Position numbers and translations under genes: made by a program. Positions 1 through 6,135 of a DNA stretch of 9,082 bases are shown one piece after another. Position 1 is the first letter of the stretch. Each line of letters opens with the position of its first letter. The DNA lies in the NCBI GenBank assembly GCA_016200385.1, contig JACQEV010000099.1:1-9082 (forward strand), written 5' to 3'. Source of the DNA: Candidatus Methylomirabilota bacterium. GTDB lineage: Bacteria; Methylomirabilota; Methylomirabilia; Methylomirabilales; Methylomirabilaceae. Below the pieces are notes generated by a model that saw nothing but the letters and a program-made list of their open reading frames with translations, ran no database searches and was not told the DNA's origin.

Positions 1-380
<380 letters not shown>

Positions 381-416
381 TTATCTGTCCACGAACCTTG
401 AATCATGGATTCATGC

Positions 417-483
417 GCCTAACGGTCGCGCTAACCGGCGCGCGCTGTTCTTGCGCGCGTCCGTGTTGAGCGAGTAGTGAGAC
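417..483 (-). repeat. integron attC recombination site
   Basis: Read on the minus strand, this 67-base stretch has the full attC layout. The R'' box is GTCTCAC (477-483) and pairs 6 of 7 positions, one a G-T wobble, with the R' box GTTAGGC (417-423), which fits GTTRRRY. Unpaired spacers TACT and CGACC come next. The L'' box CGCTcAACaCGG then pairs with the L' box CCGGTTAGCG apart from two bulged bases. A 7-bp GC stem (CGCGCGC/GCGCGCG) with one more bulged base and a 7-base loop AAGAACA forms the tip. Bulged bases on a single arm are typical of attC sites and set which strand the IntI integrase uses. The site lies at the 3' end of the HigA-like gene and before the BrnT gene, in the orientation expected between two cassettes. 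No integrase or second attC is visible. Confidence 0.8.
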
Positions 484-772
484 CCTGTTCTTTGATGAGC
501 CGTACCTGCAAGCGGTACCCCAGGGCCGACGCGTAACGCTTGAGCGTCGCGATAGAAGGCGAATGCTTCCCGATAGCGGACTCGAGCCGCGCCACAGCGG
601 ATTGAGTCGTACCGATGCGGGCTGCCACCTCGGCCTGGGTCAGTCCGGCTGCGGCGCGGGCCTTCAGGATCTCGTCCAGAAGCTCGAATTCCTCAGCAAG
701 CGCATCGTACTCGCGCCGCACGTTCGCGCGCGCAAGCGCCCGGGCCCTGAAGTCTTTAAGGCTGGTCCGCAT
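431..772 (-). CDS. higA: HigA-like XRE-family antitoxin
   Basis: The 113-residue product has the layout of antitoxins of the HigBA type. A helical N-terminal part (SLKDFRARAL, EYDALAEEFELLDEILKAR) is followed by an HTH_3 domain at about residues 36-86, with LTQAEVAARIG and the recognition segment TTQSAVARLES, then LQVRLIKE. It would neutralise the neighbouring toxin and repress the pair's promoter. The start is ATG 770-772, with GAGGTG four bases upstream, and it overlaps the 3' end of the toxin by 17 bases (756-772), so the two are probably coupled. The toxin-first order is the higBA order. The last 18 or so residues (GLTTRSTRTRARTARAG) are encoded by the attC site, and the TAG lies inside its L' box, so the C-terminal tail is probably not part of the ancestral fold. 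The gene itself carries no lesion. Confidence 0.82.
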   Translation of the reverse strand: MRTSLKDFRARALARANVRREYDALAEEFELLDEILKARAAAGLTQAEVAARIGTTQSAVARLESAIGKHSPSIATLKRYASALGYRLQVRLIKEQGLTTRSTRTRARTARAG

Positions 773-1028
773 CTTTCACCTCTTTCATGCGCTTTCGCGA
801 GATCTCGCGTTCTGTCCGTGGGGTCTTCTCAGACTTCTTGATGAAGTGATGCAGCATCACGATCCTTCGTCCGACGAGCGTGCAGTAGAACACTCGAACG
901 ATACCTTCCGCCACCTTGAGCCTCAGTTCGAAAAGCCCCTCACCCATAGCCCGTTTGTGGGTCTGTGTAAGGGTTTCTTCGAAGACTACGGCGCTACGAT
1001 AAACGACGTCTCAGGAAAACGCAATCAC
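756..1028 (-). pseudogene. higB: HigB-like (Gp49-like) toxin, degraded at the N-terminal end
   Basis: The C-terminal part is a clear HigB/RelE-superfamily toxin: GLFELRLK, RVFYCTLVGRRIVMLHHFIKK and TPRTEREISRKRMKEV match the core of phage Gp49-like toxins that cut mRNA on the ribosome. In the same frame the reading extends upstream to a GTG at 1026-1028, giving MIAFS, then TGA at 1011-1013, then DVVYRSAVVFEETLTQTHKRAMGEG. A tryptophan (TGG) would be natural at the TGA, because family members often start with an S-W-x-V-x-Y strand. From GTG to stop there are only about 90 codons, while I expect roughly 110, and the segment between FEE and THKRAM appears to lack about 30 residues. Restarting at ATG 945-947 would give a 63-residue fragment without the first strand and helices. 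The toxin is therefore probably inactive while its antitoxin survives. Confidence 0.7.
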
Positions 1029-1051
1029 CCCGGAGCGCAGCGCTCAGACGT

Positions 1052-1461
<410 letters not shown>

Positions 1462-1496
1462 GGCTTCACTCCATTTGGGACGGCCTGACTACAATC

Positions 1497-1510
1497 AGAC
1501 AGAACTGTCT
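1497..1510. promoter_or_regulatory. short dyad upstream of the glyoxalase gene, possible operator
   Basis: AGACAGAACTGTCT is a perfect 6-bp inverted repeat with a 2-base centre, 36 bases upstream of the VOC-gene ATG on the minus strand. Its size and place suit a binding site for a dimeric regulator. I could not find a convincing -35/-10 pair beside it, so the call is tentative. Confidence 0.3.
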
Positions 1511-1562
1511 CATGCCGTGAACGCTGCCGAGGCCTGCAATCTAGCGCGCCGACCTGGATCGG

Positions 1563-2771
1563 TCACTCTGTCTTCCCAGCAGCCGCTCTTGGTGTCACGC
1601 GCTTGCTCTCCCCATGGCGCGGGAACAGAACCTCCACACCCCCCCTTGCAAGGGCCGCGAGCGGCATCGCGGTCACGCGCTCGGCAAGCGTATAGGACAC
1701 CACACCAGGATAAAGGACCGTGAGGTGATCGAGCCGCAGATCGTCGAGGACAATACGCATCGACGGCGTGAGGGTTGGCGCATCCGCGCGCTTCACTTCC
1801 ACGCCAAGCCGCCGCCCTCCCTTGAAGAGAAGGAGATCCAGTTCGGCTCCGGTATGTGTCGCCCAGAAGTAGGCCTCATCCGGTTGCGCAGCCTTGAGCG
1901 TTTCCTCGATGGCATAGCCTTCCCACGATGCGCCGCATTTGGGATGCGCCAGCAGTTCCTTTTCCGTTCGGATGCCGAGAAGCTGGTGCAGTAGGCCGCT
2001 GTCCCGAAGATAGATCTTCGGCGCTTTGACCTGGCGCTTCTTGAGGTTTTCATGCCAGGGATGTAGTTGCCGCACCATGAAAAGTCCGGTCAGCAGATCG
2101 AGGTATCGTCTCACGGTCGGTTCACTCACCCCAAGCGATCTTGCCGGCTCGGCTGCGTTCCAGCGTTGGCCGTGGTAGTGCGCAAGCATGGTCCAGAACC
2201 GTAATAACGCAGACGCGGGGATGGTGATGCCAAGCTGCGGCAGGTCCCGCTCAAGGAACGTCTGGATGAATTGCCGTCGCCAGTGCAGGCTGTCTGCCTG
2301 CGAGCGGGCAAGATAAGACAGCGGGAAGCCGCCCCGCAGCCAATGGCGCTCTCCCGCCTTGGCTCCCACCTCCGCGAGACTGAAGCCGGAAAGCGGGATC
2401 GTCTCGAGCCTCCCCGCAAGCGATTCGGAGGATTGACGGAGCAGTTCGGGGGAGGCGCTCCCGAGGATGAGACAACGGGCGGGCAGGGGCTTCCTATCGG
2501 CCAGCACCCGAAGGACCGGAAAGAGATCCGGCCGGCGTTGCACCTCGTCAATCACCACCATGCCGCGTATATCCGCCAGCGCGGTCATCGGCTCGGCAAG
2601 ACGCGCAAGGCTTGCCGGATCTTCAAGGTCAAAATAGTTAAGCGAATCCGCACGGACGATTTGCCGGGCAAGCGTGGTCTTGCCGCACTGGCGCGGCCCG
2701 ATGAGCGCCACCACACGGCTGCGGGAAAGCCCGCGTCGGATCTGTGAGAGGACTTGCGGTCGTTTGATCAT
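1563..2771 (-). CDS. AAA_14/DUF4143 ATPase
   Basis: This is a complete 402-residue member of the AAA_14 plus DUF4143 family, at normal length. The Walker A motif is GPRQCGKT (residues 25-32), Walker B is MVVIDEVQ (71-78), and a sensor-1-like strand is LILGSASPEL (101-110). A winged-helix-like middle (ARSLGVSEPTVRRYLDLL, about 210-228) leads to a C-terminal PD-(D/E)xK-like domain with GAELDLLL (Asp312) and GVEVKR (Glu325, Lys327). These proteins are widespread and often multicopy in environmental bacteria and archaea. Their role is poorly known, with links proposed to DNA processing or mobility, so I assign none. I chose ATG 2769-2771 because the protein family begins IKRP and because a TATAAT box at 2778-2783 lies inside the longer TTG-started frame (2804). 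It stands alone between other minus-strand genes and has no visible defect. Confidence 0.88.
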   Translation of the reverse strand: MIKRPQVLSQIRRGLSRSRVVALIGPRQCGKTTLARQIVRADSLNYFDLEDPASLARLAEPMTALADIRGMVVIDEVQRRPDLFPVLRVLADRKPLPARCLILGSASPELLRQSSESLAGRLETIPLSGFSLAEVGAKAGERHWLRGGFPLSYLARSQADSLHWRRQFIQTFLERDLPQLGITIPASALLRFWTMLAHYHGQRWNAAEPARSLGVSEPTVRRYLDLLTGLFMVRQLHPWHENLKKRQVKAPKIYLRDSGLLHQLLGIRTEKELLAHPKCGASWEGYAIEETLKAAQPDEAYFWATHTGAELDLLLFKGGRRLGVEVKRADAPTLTPSMRIVLDDLRLDHLTVLYPGVVSYTLAERVTAMPLAALARGGVEVLFPRHGESKRVTPRAAAGKTE

Positions 2772-2777
2772 GCGGGG

Positions 2778-2823
2778 ATTATACCATGAAAATCGAACAC
2801 GCAATATTACTTTTTCATGGTAT
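2778..2823 (-). promoter_or_regulatory. promoter with TATAAT box inside a 12-bp inverted repeat
   Basis: On the minus strand a perfect TATAAT (2778-2783) is followed by six bases and then the ATPase ATG (2771). Transcription would start at or next to the A of the ATG, giving a leaderless mRNA, and no Shine-Dalgarno sequence is present. Upstream, TATTGC at 17 bases spacing is at best a weak -35 box. The perfect repeats ATACCATGAAAA (2781-2792) and TTTTCATGGTAT (2812-2823), 19 bases apart, flank the core promoter; one arm overlaps the -10 box. This arrangement fits an operator for a dimeric regulator, possibly the ATPase itself. The regulator is inference. Confidence 0.55.
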
Positions 2824-3190
2824 CCGCTGGCTCTCAGCCAGAATACTCGGAACGGTGCGACGGTCTATGCCACGCCCTCCCACACGTCCATCTTGCTTGT
2901 CACCGCCGATGAAATCAGTGTGGTGCAGTCCTTCAAGGCAGACGGGCGAGATTGCCACCCCTTCGCTTCACTCTGGGCTTCAGCTTATTAGGTCGCTCGC
3001 AATGACGCGGCTTCTTCATGGTGCGGCTCAGCGAAAACGGCGCAACGCGTAGCTCGCCACCTGGCGTAGCGTACCCTTTCGCTGAGACCCGACAACAGAC
3101 TTGAAACGCACGTCTGCAAACACTCGGTCAAAGCCATCCGCTCTGTCGGCCTGGTTGCGCCAGCCGAGCGGCAGCCGAGACTTGGCCGCG
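2824..3190. other. gene-poor stretch with a repeat and a gene remnant
   Basis: No intact gene with a ribosome site is visible. The part 2824-2943 holds open plus-strand frames, but none has a recognisable product or a start signal. The rest is taken up by the dispersed-repeat-like element at 2944-3008 and by a startless minus-strand open frame ending at 3028, both listed separately. Confidence 0.5.
2944..3008 (-). repeat. dispersed palindromic repeat-like element
   Basis: On the minus strand this begins CGTCATTGCGAGCGACC and ends GGTGGCAATCTCGCC, with GAAGCGAAG inside. It resembles the widespread CATTGCGAGGAGCGAAGCGACG...GCAATCTC type of intergenic element that occurs in many copies in diverse bacterial genomes. 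The outer ATTGCGAG and GCAATCTCG pieces form an imperfect inverted repeat. Only one copy lies in this window, so repetition itself cannot be shown here. Confidence 0.5.
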
Positions 3191-3210
3191 TTCAGATCAG
3201 GGCCGCGAGG
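3028..3210 (-). pseudogene. startless open frame, probable gene remnant
   Basis: After a TGA at 3211-3213, the minus strand is open to TGA at 3028-3030 and overlaps the last codons of the cupin. Its codons carry strong G/C at third positions, as real genes here do, and it encodes segments such as SRLPLGWRNQADRADGFDR and RKGTLRQVASYALRRFR. There is no ATG or ribosome site near its beginning; only a mid-frame GTG is available. I do not recognise the product. A CTCAGCGAAA/TTTCGCTGAG inverted repeat (3027-3036 and 3077-3086) covers its end. It may be the 3' part of a lost gene, or open by chance in GC-rich DNA. Confidence 0.25.
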
Positions 3211-3677
3211 TCAGGAAACCGGTCCCGCACAAGCGCCAGTTCAGCAGGGGCATCGACGAGCAGGCTGAGGTCCGTGAACTCGAGGCCAGGCGCCACCGAA
3301 CACCCGACCAGGGTGTACTCGCCCAAGGACCGAGCCGCTTGCCAGCACCCGCCCGGAACGATCTGGACCGGTTGGCACTTGTCCGCGACCGGCCCAAGGA
3401 CATGACGCTGAGCGACGGTCTTGGCCGCATCCAGCCAGATAAGTTCGAGCGGATCCCCTTCGTAGTAGTGCCAGACTTCATCGGACCTAATGCGGTGCCA
3501 CCGGCTGTGCTGCCCAGCCACAAGAAGGAAATAGATCGTCGTGATTGCGGCCCGCTCCGCGGCCGAGTCGCTCGTCCGTACCATCCGAGGTGAGCGGAAC
3601 ACTTCGCGGTAGTAGCCGCCTTCTGGATGAGGTGTTAGATCAAGGAGGCGAATGAGGGCAGACGCGTGTGGATGCAT
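3192..3677 (-). CDS. DUF985 (Cupin_5) family protein
   Basis: The 161-residue product matches the DUF985/Cupin_5 family in length and motifs: HPEGGYYREV (17-26), SRWHRIRSDEVWHYYEGDPL (58-77), VPGGCWQAAR (107-116) and VGCSVAPGLEFTDLSL (124-139). These build a single RmlC-like cupin barrel. His17, His61 and His70 sit in conserved stretches and may shape the pocket. No general reaction is established for the family, so I give none. It has no signal peptide and should be cytoplasmic. The ATG (3675-3677) lies 18 bases after the protease stop on the same strand, so co-transcription is likely, but no clear Shine-Dalgarno sequence precedes it and translation may depend on coupling. The gene is intact. 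Whether it acts with the exported upstream protein is unknown; the pairing may be one of position only. Confidence 0.87.
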   Translation of the reverse strand: MHPHASALIRLLDLTPHPEGGYYREVFRSPRMVRTSDSAAERAAITTIYFLLVAGQHSRWHRIRSDEVWHYYEGDPLELIWLDAAKTVAQRHVLGPVADKCQPVQIVPGGCWQAARSLGEYTLVGCSVAPGLEFTDLSLLVDAPAELALVRDRFPDLAALI

Positions 3678-3695
3678 GTGTTCGGGCCGAGGGGT

Positions 3696-4982
3696 TCAGC
3701 GCCGGACACCCGGCACATAATCCGCGACCCGTTCCGGCGTGGTAACGATGAGCCGCAACGCGCCGCCCGGCTCAATCGCCAGCGGGGCAACGGCGACCCC
3801 ACTGACCGGGTCCCGGTGGTAGCGACGCTCTCCCGCGCCCGGGACAAACGGCGCGCCATAGAGATACGGCGTGTCCGGGTTGGCATTGACCGCCCGTACG
3901 ATTCCGTGGCCTTCTTCCCGCCCAGTGTCAACTTCCAGCACCAGTAGCCCCGCGCTTGGCAGCACGGAGTCGCCGCCCACGGCCTGACGGTTCTCCAGCA
4001 ACAGGTACCGATTCGGGTCCAGGGGAACGCGGACCACCAACGGCCCCTTCCCCAGGGTCAATGGCTGGAGCACCAATTCCCGTGTCTCGCCCGGGTGAAC
4101 CGTCACTACCTGATCGGGGTCGATCCAACCGAGTTGCAGGCGGGTGAACGAGGATGGCGGCGGGGGCGGCTGCGGAAACTCGATGAAGTGCTGGCTCATG
4201 ATGTCCCATGGCCCCGCGTGGACCGCGAAGATCCTAGGCAACAAGCGTCCCCCTGGTGGGTTTCTGAATACCTCAGGATCGCTTTGCATGTCGAAGTCAT
4301 AGAGGTCAGGGACGACCCGCCTGCCATCCTTTGCGCCGCCGAGCGCATGCAGCAGATCGTGGGCGACGTGGCCGACATGCGCATTCTCGGCGCTGACAAT
4401 GGCTGGCCCCGAGAAGGCGAGCCCTCCGGGAAGTTCCACCGTTTCGAGGGCGGCCCTATGGCCCCGCACTCCAGAAAGCATCCCGGGATTCGCGCAATAG
4501 GCGATCATCCCGTAACCTTCCCCTGGTCTGGTGCGGGCTCCCACCACTATCCACACGACGTGATACTCCTCGATGGCCGCATCCTTGCGCGCTGCAGACA
4601 AGGCATCGGCCAGAAGCCGCCGCACCAGGTCTCTGTCCACCTTGTAATTAAACGGGCTGACCTGGAACTGGCTGAGAGGCGCGGGCATCTCGTACCATCC
4701 CACAAGTGTTGGTTCCAGCCAGGTCTTACCGTGCGAGGCGGCACGGAGGTATCCGTCCACCTTTCCCACTTTTTCCTTGAGTTGAGACAAGGAGAACGCA
4801 GGGACCGTGCCGGGGAATCGGACTGCAACGACCAGGATCCGTTTCGGCCCGATGAGCGTGACCGGCGCGGCTACCCCTGCGGCTGCGGGACCCTGCCCCG
4901 CCAGGTACGACACCAGGAGAATCAGCGCAGGTCGAAACAGGCCGTTACAGCTTCCACCATTGCGCCGGGAAGATGGCATCAT
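3696..4982 (-). CDS. exported M6-family metalloprotease-like protein, HDxxH variant
   Basis: This 428-residue protein has a Sec signal peptide (basic start, hydrophobic FRPALILLVSYLAG at about 16-29, cleavage probably near AAAGVAA). The middle resembles M6 (immune inhibitor A-like) metalloproteases: VGHVAHDLLHALGG, then PDLYDFD (225-231) and a Met-turn-like GPWDIMS (257-263), and later YLLLENRQ (326-333), all in family order. The zinc motif HExxH is altered to HDLLH (208-212), so the catalytic glutamate is replaced by aspartate; both histidines remain. Activity may be weak or lost. A proline run (271-276) links the protease-like part to a C-terminal beta-rich region. The ATG at 4980-4982 is chosen because GGAGGAG lies five bases upstream; a second ATG follows directly. 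The DUF985 cupin follows 18 bases downstream. The substrate is unknown. Confidence 0.78.
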   Translation of the reverse strand: MMPSSRRNGGSCNGLFRPALILLVSYLAGQGPAAAGVAAPVTLIGPKRILVVAVRFPGTVPAFSLSQLKEKVGKVDGYLRAASHGKTWLEPTLVGWYEMPAPLSQFQVSPFNYKVDRDLVRRLLADALSAARKDAAIEEYHVVWIVVGARTRPGEGYGMIAYCANPGMLSGVRGHRAALETVELPGGLAFSGPAIVSAENAHVGHVAHDLLHALGGAKDGRRVVPDLYDFDMQSDPEVFRNPPGGRLLPRIFAVHAGPWDIMSQHFIEFPQPPPPPSSFTRLQLGWIDPDQVVTVHPGETRELVLQPLTLGKGPLVVRVPLDPNRYLLLENRQAVGGDSVLPSAGLLVLEVDTGREEGHGIVRAVNANPDTPYLYGAPFVPGAGERRYHRDPVSGVAVAPLAIEPGGALRLIVTTPERVADYVPGVRR

Positions 4983-5157
4983 TCGGACTCCTCCAAGATT
5001 GCGGCCTAATGAAATGATTCCTTCGTTTCTCCGATCCCGAATTTGATTTTACTCTCTTCCCCCGAAACTGGATAGTCTCTTCAAAATATTCGCCTTGCAC
5101 CACAAACGGACAGGGTTGGGCGACACCGGCCCCTTTCAGGCACGATCCCAGGCCGTG

Positions 5158-5307
5158 TCAAACATCGTGGCCGTTCTCGAGCAGGTACGTACCGAAGGAC
5201 TGCCGAAGATGCTCGGTGAGGTCGCGAAGGCTGAAGGCGCTGTCCTGCCAGGTTTCACAGTCGGCGATGAAGCTGAGCACTTGGCGTTCCCGCCCAGAAG
5301 ATTCCAT
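5158..5307 (-). CDS. small protein of unknown function, 49 residues
   Basis: From ATG 5305-5307 the minus strand encodes 49 residues beginning MESSGRERQVLSFIADCE and ending SFGTYLLENGHDV, with TGA at 5158-5160. AGAGG sits six bases before the ATG, a credible ribosome site, and third codon positions are G/C-rich. The product is charged, probably mostly helical, with no signal peptide or membrane segment. I recognise no family. It lies upstream of the M6-like gene on the same strand with a 175-base gap, so it is probably a separate transcript. It could be a true small protein or the surviving C-terminal part of a longer one. The plus-strand frame across the same bases looks like a shadow. Confidence 0.45.
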   Translation of the reverse strand: MESSGRERQVLSFIADCETWQDSAFSLRDLTEHLRQSFGTYLLENGHDV

Positions 5308-5367
5308 CAGGTCCTCTTGCTCTCATCTCCTCATTGGGACGTTTTCTCGACTAAGCTCGTTAGAGGA

Positions 5368-5455
5368 TCCCCCATATGAAGAAAGCGTGGTCAAGGGGGA
5401 AACGGGGCATCGGCTGAAATCCCCTTTAGGGGCAAATTTTCCGGTGCAAATGCCC
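5368..5455. other. strongly folding element with nested hairpins
   Basis: Several complementary arms are packed together: TCCCCC (5368-5373) with GGGGGA (5395-5400); CATCGG (5408-5413) with CCGGTG (5441-5446, one wobble); and, nested inside, AAATCCCC (5417-5424) with GGGGcaaATTT (5429-5439) around the loop TTTA. GGGCAT (5405-5410) and ATGCCC (5450-5455) offer an alternative closing stem. It lies between the divergent small gene and the sigma-54 promoter. It matches no riboswitch class I know, and could be a palindromic repeat, a structured RNA or a bidirectional transcript end. Confidence 0.35.
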
Positions 5456-5520
5456 GCCCCCCCTGCACATCCCAACGGGAGATGGAGGCCACTGACCTGA
5501 TCCGCGATGTATGTAACCCC

Positions 5521-5560
5521 TTGCGCTAGAAGCAATTGCGAGTTCAGGAGATCTCAACTC
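5521..5560. promoter_or_regulatory. dyad cluster, candidate activator-binding site
   Basis: Within 40 bases upstream of the sigma-54 promoter lie the perfect palindromes GCAATTGC (5532-5539) and GAGATCTC (5548-5555), the outer pair GAGTT/AACTC (5540-5544 and 5556-5560), and TTGCG twice, 15 bases apart. Their place, about 45-85 bases before the predicted start of transcription, is close but acceptable for an NtrC-type activator site. No consensus exists for this regulator, so the call rests on symmetry and position. Confidence 0.3.
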
Positions 5561-5579
5561 ACTCTGCAACTGGATGAAT

Positions 5580-5595
5580 TGGCACTCGCGTTGCT
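5580..5595 (+). promoter_or_regulatory. sigma-54 (-24/-12) promoter
   Basis: TTGGCACTCGCGTTGCT matches the RpoN consensus TGGCAC-N5-TTGCW at every defined position, and GG (5581-5582) and GC (5593-5594) are separated by the required 10 bases. Transcription should start near 5606, giving a leader of about 50 bases before the ATG at 5659. Such promoters need an AAA+ activator, and the NtrC-family regulator encoded at 7899 onward is the obvious candidate. Confidence 0.82.
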
Positions 5596-5658
5596 TCATA
5601 GATGTTCGAGCGGATAGATCATCACACGGTTAACCCAGACAGAAGGAGGGAAGTAACA

Positions 5659-6093
5659 ATGATGGGACGAAGAAAGTCGTTTGGCGCCTTAGTGGGATTG
5701 GCCTTGCTCTTGATGGTGGTTAATTTGGCGGAGGCCCGTCGAGCCGGCGGTTCTAGTGGGAGTTCTGCTGATTGCCGCAAAAAGATCTCGCTGGCCGCCA
5801 CGTCCGCTGGTGCGGCGATCGACTCGAGCGGAACTGCTGAGGTTCGCGCGCAAGGCGCAAAACAGCGCTTCAAGGTGTCAATGGACGCCCGTGTTGCGGA
5901 CGGCACAACCTTCGCGGTCTTCGCCAATGGCCAGTTGGCCGGCGTGATCACTATCGAGCTTGGTGATGGTGAACTCGAGCTGAACAACAACAATGGCAAG
6001 ACGCTGCCCGACGGCGTCAACCCAGTGTGCGCCATCAGCACGGTCGAGGTCACCGACGGAAGCAACCTGATTCTCCACGGCAATTTCTTCTAA
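5659..6093 (+). CDS. exported protein of unknown function, two cysteines
   Basis: The 144-residue product has a clear Sec signal peptide (MMGRRKSFG, then ALVGLALLLMVV, with cleavage probably after NLAEA). The mature part starts RRAGGSSGSSADC and has about 115 residues rich in short beta-strand patterns (QRFKVSMDARV, TTFAVFANGQ, AGVITIELGDGELEL), with an NNNNG turn and a final LILHGNFF. Cys39 and Cys124 could form one disulphide across the domain in the periplasm. I know no named family; the strand pattern suggests a small beta-sandwich. The start at ATG 5659 is favoured over TTG 5602 because the predicted transcript begins near 5606 and GGAGGG lies eight bases before this ATG. The sigma-54 promoter drives it, and the 45-residue gene follows 42 bases later in the same transcript. 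Confidence 0.78.
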   Translation: MMGRRKSFGALVGLALLLMVVNLAEARRAGGSSGSSADCRKKISLAATSAGAAIDSSGTAEVRAQGAKQRFKVSMDARVADGTTFAVFANGQLAGVITIELGDGELELNNNNGKTLPDGVNPVCAISTVEVTDGSNLILHGNFF

Positions 6094-6135
6094 CTGCGAA
6101 CCCTGAATGCATTTACCGGAAGGGAGGTGATTTGA

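Noticed and set aside
2786..3052. Plus-strand open frame starting MKIEHAILLFHG
   Set aside because: It starts inside the inverted repeat of the ATPase promoter, has no ribosome site, crosses the dispersed repeat and resembles no protein.
4095..5009. 304-residue plus-strand open frame opposite the M6-like gene
   Set aside because: It is antisense to a gene with a signal peptide, family motifs and a ribosome site, and its translation shows no domain; it reflects GC-rich codon bias of the true gene.
5095..5379. 94-residue plus-strand open frame
   Set aside because: It has no ribosome site, and the opposite strand has the better-supported 49-residue gene.
5368..5455. Riboswitch for cyclic-di-GMP or cobalamin
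   Set aside because: The conserved cores of those classes are absent, and the element lies upstream of a sigma-54 promoter, so it would not be in the leader of the 5659 transcript.
5323..5535. Minus-strand 70-residue frame over the folding element
   Set aside because: Its translation follows the hairpin arms and low-complexity bases, with no ribosome site or recognisable product.
5602..5658. Longer start (TTG 5602) for the 144-residue exported protein
   Set aside because: The extension would begin at or before the predicted sigma-54 transcription start and would bury the signal peptide; ATG 5659 has a strong ribosome site.
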